Source: Runella zeae DSM 19591 (GTDB lineage Bacteria; Bacteroidota; Bacteroidia; Cytophagales; Spirosomataceae). From it: DNA of 64,000 bases. The stretch lies in contig NZ_AUIF01000010.1 of assembly GCF_000423565.1 (NCBI RefSeq), positions 1 to 64,000 on the forward strand. The letters are read 5' to 3'. Below are positions 10,901 through 19,400 of this stretch, piece after piece (the stretch's first letter is position 1; every line of letters begins with the position of its first letter). The notes below the pieces were generated by a model. It did not search any database. It had not been told where the DNA came from and worked only from the letters and a program-made list of their open reading frames with translations. Made by a program: the position numbers and the translations under genes.

Positions 10901-13900
10901 CAAAGGGTTGTCTTGAATCGTAATGGCATAAAGGTTGGGTTTGAGGTTATTAAATTGACGATTGGGCGAGAAACTATTACCATCTATGGCGTAGGTATAA
11001 TTTCCAGTACCGCCCGTCGTATTATCAATCGACAAATTTGCATTGGGCGTAGCGCAGCTAATGGGGGAAATAGTATAAGATGCTCTGATACTTCCCGGCA
11101 AAGATAAATCCACCAACTCAGTGTAGGCACAAAGACTGTCGGCCACCGTTACATAATAAGTTCCATTCGTAAGATTAGAAAAGGTATTATTGGTAGAAAA
11201 ATGGTTTTGAGAACTGATGCGATAGGTATAAGGCTGCCGACCGCCATTGGCGACTGTAATGGCCACCGACCCGTCGTTTGAAGTACAAGACGTGGGATGA
11301 TTTTTGGCTACTTCAAAACGAATGCGGCTGTTTTTGGGTACTAAAGTGACAGGGAAATCTTTGGCACAGCCCGTATGGTCGCGCGCCGTAATGGTATAAT
11401 TCCCAGCTTTTAGTTGCGAAAATACCCCCTCATTGTTGGAAGCACCAGCAACGGGATTTTGGGTAAAATCAGTACCCGACAATAAATACGTAAAATTGCC
11501 CAAACTGCCCGAAGCCACCACTTTGAACTCGCCACGAGCATAGTACTCACAATCAATGTCTTTTTTTGAAAGTACCGTAAGACTGATTTCGCTGGGTTGG
11601 TTAAATGAAGTGGTCAGTTGCGTGGCGCAGTTGTGAGCGTCTTTGGCAAAAATGGTGTAGCCCTGAGCAGCCAAACCTGTAAACAAACCCGATGGTTGAA
11701 AGTCGGTGTTGTTGAGCGAATACTGATAGGGCCCCGTTCCACCATTTCCGGTCACTTGAATCTGTCCTGAGTTATTACCAAAACACGTCAAATCTTGTTT
11801 GCTTTGTTGAGAAAGGGTAAACAAGCTAGGGTGCGTCACCGTAGCTGTGAGGGTTTTGGTACAACTGTTTGCATCTTTGACAGTAAGCTGATACGTTGCT
11901 GCTGGTAAGTTGCCAAAAAGACTACTCCCTTGATAAGAAGTGTTGTCGCGGCTATATTGATATGGAGCCACCCCTCCCGAAGCCGCCAATTGTATTGAGC
12001 CGTCGCTTCCATTAAAACATTTTACATTCAAGACTTCTACCACGCTGGGGATGAGATTCGTAGGCTGGGTAGGTGTGATAGAGTTGGTCTGTAAAGCACA
12101 TCCGTTGGCATCTTTCACATGCATCGAATAAGTAGTGGCACTCAGCCCCGTAAAGGTTGCATTGTTTTGATAATTGGTGCCATCTTTAGAATAGAAGTAG
12201 GGGGTAGTTCCTCCTTTGGCTTGGATGATAGCGACGGCATTGCTTCCTTCAAAACAGGAAACTTGCTGGGTCACGTTGGCACTAGCTTCTAAGCGAGTGG
12301 GCTGTGAAACTGTAATATTTCTTGAAAATCTACAATTTTGAGCATCCTTAAAATGTACCGTATAGTTACCAGCGGTTAGGTTGTTGAAAGAGGTACTTGA
12401 TTGATAGTTTTGACCGTCGAGTGAATACTGATAAGGAGTCGTGCCGCCCGAAGCAATCCCGGAGAGTTTACCAGTTTGATCCCCAAAACACAAATTGTTG
12501 GTAATATTCACATTGCCTTCCAACAACGCAGGCTGGTTCAACACAACCGACACATTGGCCGTGCAGCCATTGGCATCTTTTCCGGTGATGTTATAGGTTT
12601 TAGCGGGTAAACTTCCAAAAACACCCGAGCCTTGGAAGGCCCCCGCGTCTAGCGAAAACTGATACCCTGGGGTACCGCCATTGGCATTGACCTCTATTCT
12701 TCCCGTATTGTTTTGAAAACAAGATAAATCTGATTTGCTGACTACCGCTACCCCCAACCTCGCGGCTGGTTGAGCAATGGTAGCGGTGACGGTTTTTAAA
12801 CAATTTTTGCTATCACGAATGGTAAACGACTGACTTGCCCCTGCTGATAAACCGCTGATATTGCTAGAAGCCTGATAATTTCCGCCCGTTTTGGCATACT
12901 CATAGGGTGCAGTGCCGCCCGCAGCACTTAATTGGACACTGCCATCATTTCCCCCAAAACATTTGACGGCCGATACGCTTACTACGTTGGGAATGAGTTC
13001 AGAAGGCTGAGTCACGGTGACAATCCCCGACTCTTTGATACAGCCATTGGCATCTTTGACCCAAATTTTGTAGTTATTGGCCGATAGAGAACTAAACTGA
13101 GCACTGCTGCCATAAGTAGCACCATTGATAGAATACTGATAACCGCCCACTCCCCCTGAAGCACTGGCGTTTATCTGGGCGTTGTTGCCTCCAAAACAAG
13201 ACACGTGTTGATTTACCGTAGCCGTCAGTACGATAGCCGATGGTTCGGTAAGGGTGACATTGATGCTTTTTTGACACACATTATCTTTGACCCTTACTTG
13301 ATAGGTCTTGGCACTCAAGCCCCCAAATTGGTTGCTTGACTGGTAATTGATACCATCTAAAGAATACTGAATAGCCCCCGAAGAAATAGAGCCGGTGGTG
13401 TTGATGGTAATGCTGCCGTTGTTGCCCCCAAAACAGCTTATATTTTGCTGAGCGCTCACGGAGGCAATGAGTTTGCTTTGTAAACCAATGCTCACTGCAA
13501 TGGATTTGGCACAACCACTCGCATCTTTGACGTAAAGGGTATAATTTCCCTCGGCAAGCCCCGTAAATGACGCACTGCTGCCGTAATTGGTACCGTCTTT
13601 AGAGTAACTATAAGGCGGAGCGCCCCCGCTTGCACTGAGTGTGACACTCCCATTGGCCACCTCTCCGCACGTTACTGGAGATTGACTGCTGATAGACACT
13701 TCTACCGAACTACTTTGGCTAATCGACGTTGTTTTGGACATTTCACATCCCGACCGATCTCTGACTTTGATGGTATAAGAGCCCGCCGCTAGGTTTGAAA
13801 AAACATTGGAATTACCATAGGCTCCATTGTTGAGGGCGTAAGTATAACCTGGCTGACCACCCGTGACATTGACGGTGATTTTGCCCGAGCTACCACCGCT

Positions 13901-15040
13901 ACAAGCGATGTTTACCACCGATTCGTTGATAGTAATGTCGTCAGCAATTTGAAATTTTTGTTGTACAAACCTTACACCATCCACCACAGCCGTTACCCAG
14001 TGCGTGCCAGTGGTAGTAGGTGTGTAAGTCACCCCCGTGCGATAATCAAGGGGATTGGTGTTAGAAATCACCCCGCCTGAGGCACTGTAAACAACAAAGC
14101 GTTTGAGTTCATCCACCAACACATTATCAATATACATGCGGTAGTAGGCTTGGTCGAACGTGATTTTGAAGACGGAATTTGTAAAGTTTCCAGTGATGGT
14201 TCGGTCTTGAAAATCGTTGGTATAAGTGCTTTTTTCAATCGTAACTTCATTGTTACGAACCCTACGAAACCTTACCCCCCCAATGGCCATCATAAAGTCA
14301 CCGCCAATGACCGTCCCATTGTGACGATACTCTAAGGTCACCGTGGAGCTACCCGAAAACTGCGGAATGCCATCCATGCGTAAATTGCCGTCGGTAAGGA
14401 TAGAGCCATTCGTTCCTACCGTATAGTTCACGTTTTGTTGGCCATTGAAACTGATATTAAAATCAGAAACTTTGATGGGAACCCCATTGACCAAAAATGC
14501 GCCCGTAGGCGTACTGGTAGATTGATTAAAAAGGGTAATAGGACAAAGTACGTGGGCATTGATGGCGATAGGCTCGCATTTACCTATTTTGACCGGGGTG
14601 ACTAGCTTAGAATAAGGCGAAAATTCGTCGGTGGGTCCGATACCATTACCCGTATAAGAGCTACCATTAGGTACTTCAACATAGACAAAATCGTCCGTAA
14701 CGGTTCTTTCAAAAGGCGTACTGCCGCAATCATCCGTTATTCTTAAAACATCGCCTGGTTTGATGGAGCCAAACGGAAACTCAATATCATAAAAACCATA
14801 CCCAAAAAAACCAGAGGTATAATTGAATGGCTGCCCATTGAGCGTAAAATGAATCTGACTTGGATCGGTACAGACCATGTTATAACTTCTTACTATGCGA
14901 TTAGTAAAAGGCAATGGATTGATAAACAGCTGATTGGCTTGAGATTTTTGTAAAGAGCTTGGTGTATCTTGGGCTATGGCTACGTCAGCCATAGAAATGT
15001 ATATACAAAGGGCTGTTAATAGTTGATAAAATTGTTGCAT
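7961..15040 (-). CDS. SprB-repeat adhesin with T9SS type A C-terminal domain, 2359 aa
   Basis: A signal peptide (about residues 1-23, ending AIAQ) leads into a roughly 345-residue N-terminal region without repeats. About residues 370-2095 are 22 tandem SprB repeats of about 78 residues. Each has a Cys-Phe-Gly-type start, a 'GGT.PYQYS.DG..Y' core, 'F..L.AG.Y' and a closing 'KDANGC'. A PKD-like segment follows, and the last 80 or so residues form a T9SS type A sorting domain (VYPNPNYGKF, ending KILVLN). SprB itself is the gliding-motility adhesin of Flavobacterium johnsoniae; repeats of this family mark cell-surface adhesins secreted by T9SS. The gene is 24 bp after the IPT lipoprotein gene and 16 bp before the barrel gene, consistent with one operon. 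Whether it drives gliding or static adhesion cannot be told from sequence. Confidence 0.92.
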   Translation of the reverse strand: MQQFYQLLTALCIYISMADVAIAQDTPSSLQKSQANQLFINPLPFTNRIVRSYNMVCTDPSQIHFTLNGQPFNYTSGFFGYGFYDIEFPFGSIKPGDVLRITDDCGSTPFERTVTDDFVYVEVPNGSSYTGNGIGPTDEFSPYSKLVTPVKIGKCEPIAINAHVLCPITLFNQSTSTPTGAFLVNGVPIKVSDFNISFNGQQNVNYTVGTNGSILTDGNLRMDGIPQFSGSSTVTLEYRHNGTVIGGDFMMAIGGVRFRRVRNNEVTIEKSTYTNDFQDRTITGNFTNSVFKITFDQAYYRMYIDNVLVDELKRFVVYSASGGVISNTNPLDYRTGVTYTPTTTGTHWVTAVVDGVRFVQQKFQIADDITINESVVNIACSGGSSGKITVNVTGGQPGYTYALNNGAYGNSNVFSNLAAGSYTIKVRDRSGCEMSKTTSISQSSSVEVSISSQSPVTCGEVANGSVTLSASGGAPPYSYSKDGTNYGSSASFTGLAEGNYTLYVKDASGCAKSIAVSIGLQSKLIASVSAQQNISCFGGNNGSITINTTGSISSGAIQYSLDGINYQSSNQFGGLSAKTYQVRVKDNVCQKSINVTLTEPSAIVLTATVNQHVSCFGGNNAQINASASGGVGGYQYSINGATYGSSAQFSSLSANNYKIWVKDANGCIKESGIVTVTQPSELIPNVVSVSAVKCFGGNDGSVQLSAAGGTAPYEYAKTGGNYQASSNISGLSAGASQSFTIRDSKNCLKTVTATIAQPAARLGVAVVSKSDLSCFQNNTGRIEVNANGGTPGYQFSLDAGAFQGSGVFGSLPAKTYNITGKDANGCTANVSVVLNQPALLEGNVNITNNLCFGDQTGKLSGIASGGTTPYQYSLDGQNYQSSTSFNNLTAGNYTVHFKDAQNCRFSRNITVSQPTRLEASANVTQQVSCFEGSNAVAIIQAKGGTTPYFYSKDGTNYQNNATFTGLSATTYSMHVKDANGCALQTNSITPTQPTNLIPSVVEVLNVKCFNGSDGSIQLAASGGVAPYQYSRDNTSYQGSSLFGNLPAATYQLTVKDANSCTKTLTATVTHPSLFTLSQQSKQDLTCFGNNSGQIQVTGNGGTGPYQYSLNNTDFQPSGLFTGLAAQGYTIFAKDAHNCATQLTTSFNQPSEISLTVLSKKDIDCEYYARGEFKVVASGSLGNFTYLLSGTDFTQNPVAGASNNEGVFSQLKAGNYTITARDHTGCAKDFPVTLVPKNSRIRFEVAKNHPTSCTSNDGSVAITVANGGRQPYTYRISSQNHFSTNNTFSNLTNGTYYVTVADSLCAYTELVDLSLPGSIRASYTISPISCATPNANLSIDNTTGGTGNYTYAIDGNSFSPNRQFNNLKPNLYAITIQDNPLSCKSVVSVEIKEQNRADLKIAERRDVSCFGGNNGYLKALGDNNTGPFTFAINNGSFSSSPEFHNLTLGTYKITAQNRLGCIDSIRVVITQPTPLTGNHTTRPNNCFGDQTGQITASSSGGTPPYQFSIDGNNYQTPVEFNNLFAGQYSLNIRDALGCIFTQSVNLTQPSLVVPTPVVLQHVNCFGGQDGKTQLNVQGGIAPYQYSTDGTNYTNENSYANLKANTYAYWVRDAHGCTKTTSIEVTQPTDLIPSVVRIEAVKCFAGSDGAVELAGSGGVPPYQYSRDQTQYQSQSVISGLKEGANQVFYVRDAHNCLKSITATVTQPAKPVFVKVASKKDLLCFQDNTGQIELLADGGTAPYQYSLDNASYQSSTIFDRLAAGPYRLFIKDANQCPFEVTTTLTQPDLLVSTLTPKHNDCFGDNTGRIKVTGKGGTLPYQYALNGGNFQAPDEFGGLVAGEYSVQLKDAHACLVTQTVAVIQPTLVQLRPIYADTVRCFGESNGSVRIIASGGTPGYVYSKDGTNYVADETFKNLNAGQYQFWVKDANQCLHKTQIAVTQPTELQLSLTERKDPLCAGDQNGRIQVKASGGNSSYIYTLDNAIHQSVGLFEGLTQADYTLLVTDRKGCIDTITRVRLNWPRPMFASLNYTTPTCVGLANGSIQLQVAGGVPPFKVGLNNASSQTVQTNTTFANLNAGIHRVNVADQNGCLLRLYADIPAPVGLNPIQLGDSAVVCKEQIVRLKANNVGQETQWFFNNQPLSKQDAIEAVAPGVYRVVVRNPTGCEVTGSFKLINNNKAMKADFLMPVQAFVGDTVYALNISSPTPDEVKWEFPPQAYGIEKNLQRGAFVLTNSGKYTIKMLARKGECENEKQRDIELFFRKDIDQTEDQLGYKNQQSIEEVIVYPNPNYGKFRLDIKLKKSSDVEVLITRFTTASLVYQTSGKAQQQYTFEVQLPNVVQDIYIITIRAGTASYSQKILVLN
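8755..13930 (-). repeat. array of 22 SprB repeats with a four-repeat higher-order period
   Basis: This coding-level repeat array encodes about residues 370-2095 of the adhesin; boundaries are approximate. Single units are about 78 codons. Units also fall into four subtypes that recur in fixed order: repeats 4, 8, 16 and 20 resemble each other, as do 5, 9 and 17; 6, 10 and 18; and 7, 15 and 19. Repeats 11-14 have drifted but keep the register. Example subtype marks are 'LIPSVV...VKCF.GSDG' for the second class and 'NNCFGDQTG' for the fourth. This points to duplication of a four-repeat block of roughly 930 bp followed by divergence. Confidence 0.85.
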
Positions 15041-15064
15041 CTGTGAGGAGAGGGAAAAGTTTTA

Positions 15065-16276
15065 CTAGCGTATCACAAGAGATCGATCCAACGTAACGGT
15101 ATAATCTTCGAGAGGGTTGTCGTGCAAAAAGGTCACATTCAAGCGATAAGTATCAGCCACTATTTCTTCCGGCAATTGACACACAAGCAAACGACTTTTG
15201 GCGTCGTAGATCGCATTCTTAAAGTAGGTTTGTTTTTTACCGACGATTCCCACCTGAAACAATCTTGCCTTGGTCGTAGCCATATTTAATGTTTTGAAGG
15301 AAAGGGTTTCTCCTTTGATATAGCTGTCTTTAGGGCTATCAATGTCGCGGATAAAAGCCTTTTGCGCGTCATAGATTTGAACAGTAGTGGGGTAGGTTGA
15401 CGACTTTTTTTGTTGCGTTTGATTGAAGAGACTTATACCATAAACATTAGGAGGCATCTGATTCGGAATCACAAACCCTAATCTTTGAGAAGAAGTAATT
15501 TCTTTAGCCAAAGGAATCACCATATCACGAGCTGAAGCCTGCAAGTAAAGCTGATAAGCATAACTAGCCACATCGGTATGGGAGGCGCCTATCCATAAGG
15601 TATCACCTTGCAGCAAATGAAATTTCGATACGCTACGTATCGTTGGAACGGGAAGTGCCACCACCACAGCCTGTGGCGAAACCGACGAAAGCTCTTTTAC
15701 TTGGACATTGCATCGATAATTGCCAGGAGGTGTATCTATCGGAATTTCAACAACGATAAATGTGGAATCCATCTCCTTGACAGAAACTATGCTTTTTTGT
15801 CCTGTACTACTAACCAAATTTACCGCCACATCCAATACAAAAGAACCAAAATACTTCCCTACTATACGGAGATTTTGACCTGCATCTAAGGTATCCTTAT
15901 CGAAGTTAGTAAGAATGGGGGCAGGTTGAGGGGCTACCGATAGCTTAACGGTGTAGATCACCTTAGAGCCGTCTTCGGCCGTCAACGTATAGTAGACTGG
16001 TTTTGAAAAATCTTGGGGGACTTCAGAGGCAGGCACTAGGCTGGCTCTGTCGCTAACGGTAAGCAGCGGGGTCAGTTTTTTGGGATTAGTACCATAAGGC
16101 ACAGAAAGCCTAATAACGCCTAAATTATCATCAATTTGGGCAATAACACTAGCATTTTCACTAATCTTAAAAGATAATATACATTTTTCTGAAGATAATA
16201 TTTCTTTCTTTTGGCAACCAATACTCAGCACAATCACGCCTATCAGCCCCAAAAAATTCTTATAAAATGACCTCAT
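15065..16276 (-). CDS. lipoprotein with DUF5018-like and IPT/TIG domains
   Basis: I place the start at the ATG at 16276 because it gives a clean lipoprotein signal (MRSFYKNFLGLIGVIVLSIGC, Cys at residue 21). A longer frame from 16381 would add 35 unlikely residues and run into a palindrome. Residues about 30-125 look like the Bacteroidota DUF5018-type Ig fold ('I.LSVPYGTNPK.LTP', 'YTLTAEDGSKVIYTV'). Residues about 130-220 resemble an IPT/TIG domain ('PILTNFDKDTLDAGQNLRI'), and more Ig-like beta sandwich follows. The protein is probably anchored in the outer membrane. It is the first gene of the surface operon, 24 bp before the SprB-repeat gene. A ligand- or adhesin-holding role is inference. 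Confidence 0.8.
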   Translation of the reverse strand: MRSFYKNFLGLIGVIVLSIGCQKKEILSSEKCILSFKISENASVIAQIDDNLGVIRLSVPYGTNPKKLTPLLTVSDRASLVPASEVPQDFSKPVYYTLTAEDGSKVIYTVKLSVAPQPAPILTNFDKDTLDAGQNLRIVGKYFGSFVLDVAVNLVSSTGQKSIVSVKEMDSTFIVVEIPIDTPPGNYRCNVQVKELSSVSPQAVVVALPVPTIRSVSKFHLLQGDTLWIGASHTDVASYAYQLYLQASARDMVIPLAKEITSSQRLGFVIPNQMPPNVYGISLFNQTQQKKSSTYPTTVQIYDAQKAFIRDIDSPKDSYIKGETLSFKTLNMATTKARLFQVGIVGKKQTYFKNAIYDAKSRLLVCQLPEEIVADTYRLNVTFLHDNPLEDYTVTLDRSLVIR

Positions 16277-16349
16277 TTGAATATAGAAAAATTGATAAAT
16301 CACACAAGGAACAAGCGCTATAATTTCCTTGCCTAAATATGTGTCAATA

Positions 16350-16386
16350 TTATAGTGACGAAATTTGAAAGTGTACGTCACTATAA
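16350..16386. promoter_or_regulatory. perfect 11-bp inverted repeat between divergent surface genes
   Basis: TTATAGTGACG (16350-16360) and its exact reverse complement CGTCACTATAA (16376-16386) flank a 15-nt spacer. The palindrome lies 74 bp upstream of the lipoprotein start (16276) and 64 bp upstream of the divergent gene at 16451. Both genes point away from it, so a terminator is not expected. An operator shared by the two transcription units is the simplest reading, but no regulator is known. Confidence 0.55.
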
Positions 16387-16450
16387 ATAAGAAAAAAATA
16401 ATTAAACCAATAACATCTATAGGTCCTACCTATTTACAGAGTCAATATTT

Positions 16451-19400
16451 ATGAACCATTTTTACTTAAAATATGCCTATTTGATGCTTGCATTTTGGCT
16501 ATTCAGCTTTTTTCAAACGGCTGGGAGTAATCCTACAAGAAAGGTTGAAACAACTGCCAATCAGCCTACCATAGGAGAAATTGAAGCGGCGGCCCAAACC
16601 GCCGAGGCACAAGGAAGGGTGATTGTGATCACTCCGGGTGGGGCAAACATTCCCACTATTTTAAAAGAGCTGGCTAGTTTACCCGTTACATTTCGTACGG
16701 TGATTTCAAATTGGAACTATGATGTCACAGTTTATAAAATGAGTTTTACACCTACTGGCTCGGTTTTATCGGTAGGGAGTCGATTTTATGTTCCAAATTC
16801 ACCCACCAAAACGGCTATTTATTTTGGAAGTCACAATGTAGCGGTATCGGCTAGCAGTGGTTTCAATGTAGATTTACCACTCTTAGAAGGCTCTTTAACT
16901 ACTCCCTCCGACATTGACGATCCCCAAGGCCGATTGAAAGGAGAAAAGCAGTTTGCGGAAGTGGCGATATTGGGCGGTAAAGCTACGCTAGGATTAAACA
17001 AAAGCTCCAAAATGAGCGTCACTTGTGGTGAATTTAAGACATTTACCCTGGGCGGCTTCTTGAAAATAACCCAAGGCATAGAACGCGAAAGCGAAACAGG
17101 AGGAACGCTGGCGGATACCAAACTCCTCACACTTTTTTGGGCAGAAAAGCAAATCTTCGACTGGCAAGATATGTACTTTGAAGCAAGTGTGTCAAGAGGT
17201 TTCCACAGTACTGGCTACAAAGACTTAGGGTTTCATTTCCCCGAATCTGCCAAAATTTTTATTGATTTAAGTAAATTCCAAAGCCCTCCTAATTTGCCCA
17301 ATTGTGGCAGTCAATTCAATCAAAGCTGGCAAGGGGTTTATTTCGAAAGCTTTCAAGTACGTTTACCTAAATTATTCAAATTGAGAAGCCCCAAAACCCT
17401 ACTAGGGCAAGGCTCAAATCTTTTTTGGGACGCCAATGGACTCATCGGAAACATCACGGCTACCAATATATTTTCACTAGAAGAAGGCTATACCGACGAA
17501 CTCAATAAGTTTGATATGTCGTTGGAATCCCTATCGGCAGTCATGGGATGTGGACAAGCCGAAACCATGGTAATGATGCAGGGAAAAATCCGAATGGGAA
17601 ATTGTAAAGGCACCAACTCATCCCAAAAACTAATTGATTATCAACTTGTTTATAATGAAATAGGTCAAAAATACGAAGCCCGTATCAAGGAAGAAGGAAG
17701 TACTCGCTTCCTAAGCACTGGTATGGGTCTTGCTTCGGGATCTACGCTTACTTTTAGCGTAGAAAACGACAATTTTGTTCTCAAGTCCTCGCTTTCCAAA
17801 AAACCACGCCTTACCACTCCTGCTTACAACAATAGTATTTGTGAAAAGCACACTACTACCCTTACCGTAGAAAACTGTGAAAGTTTATCAACTCAATGGT
17901 CAAGCGGTCAACAAAATGTATCAACCCTTCAAATCAGTCCCACTACTACGACTACCTACAAAGTATCTTGTCAGGATAAATTCTGCGTTCAGGAAGAATC
18001 CGAAGAGCTCACCATTAAAGTATATACGTCACTTGAAAGACCAACGCTAGCCTCCACTTCAACCCGTTTTTGTGCAAGCGAAAGTGCTACCCTGACAGCG
18101 AGTAGTTGCGTAGGTAAACTAGAATGGAAATTGCCCAATCAAAGTACTTTTCAAGAGATAGGTTCTAACTCACAAACCGCCTATTTTCCCAATCTCAGCA
18201 CTTCAGCCAATTTTGTGTATGAAGTCCGTTGCAACTTAAATGGTTGTTTTAGTCCCACTAATTCGCTCAGCCTTTCAGTACACCCTCAACCTACTGCCCC
18301 CACTCTTTTCTCCAATGCTCCCAACAATACAATTGATCGCAACGGAAGCGTACATTTGGACGGAACATGCGCAAACGGTAGTATTGTCTGGGAAAATCTG
18401 TCACAGCCAATCATTTCTTTGAATAGCACTACCACTTTTACGGCCTATTGTAGAGACAATACCACGGGGTGTCAAAGTCAGAATAAAAGTAATATTACCA
18501 TCCAAGTGCTGTTTTTTCCCCCCAATGCACCCACCTTATCACTCGACTTGATTGGAACAAACGCTATCAATGTGACTTGGGCAGACCAAGCCAACAATGA
18601 AGACGGATTTTTAATTTATCGTTCGTTAGACGCTTCTTTTTCCAATCCTGTACAAATAGCCAGCGTAGGAGCCAATACTACTTCTTATTTTGACAGTGGA
18701 CTTGCCGAAGGAGTTACGTATTATTATCAAGTCGTAGCGCACAATCGATACGATAAAAGTTATTCTAATATCGCCAACAAACAAACCTCCCGCACGCCTC
18801 CTCCTTGCACGGTTACTCCTCCTTCTATCTCAGCCAATCGCAACTCTATTTCAAAAGGAGAATCAGTAAATATATCCGCCAATTGCGCTCAAGGAACAGT
18901 AGTATGGACGCAACCTTCCAATTTTACTGGTAACAACCATCAGCCTTTGGCTGATACCAAATATAGTGCTAAATGTAGGGTATCAGATGGTTGTGAAAGT
19001 GGAGAAGCTAGTGTCACCGTCACCGTCAATGAAGTAGGGTGTACCCCTCCTTCTCCACCAGTCGTAGGAGCAAATATCACCATTTGTCCGGGACAAAGCG
19101 TCACCTTATCGGCCAGTGGATGTGAGGGCGGAACCCTGCAATGGTCCAGCGGAAATGCGATGGTGAGTCCTACTTTTACTACTTCTTACACCGCTACCTG
19201 TACCCTCAATGGTTGCACGAGTGCTTCTTCTTCCCCTCTAACAGTCACCGTAAGGACGTTATCAGCCCCTCAACTCACCGCCAGTCGTACAAGTATACAA
19301 AGAGGCGAAAACGTCGATATAACTGCTTATTGTAGTGAGGGAGAAGTGATTTGGTTGGCACCAGGCGGATTTTATGGTGGAAACCATACCCCTAACCAAA

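Noticed and set aside
8755-13930. Possible CRISPR or minisatellite reading of the repeat array
   Set aside because: Units are about 235 bp, diverged and fully coding as SprB repeats; there are no short identical repeats with unique spacers.
15065-16381. Longer start for the IPT lipoprotein at 16381
   Set aside because: It would add 35 residues before a perfect lipoprotein signal and would place the start codon within the 11-bp palindrome.
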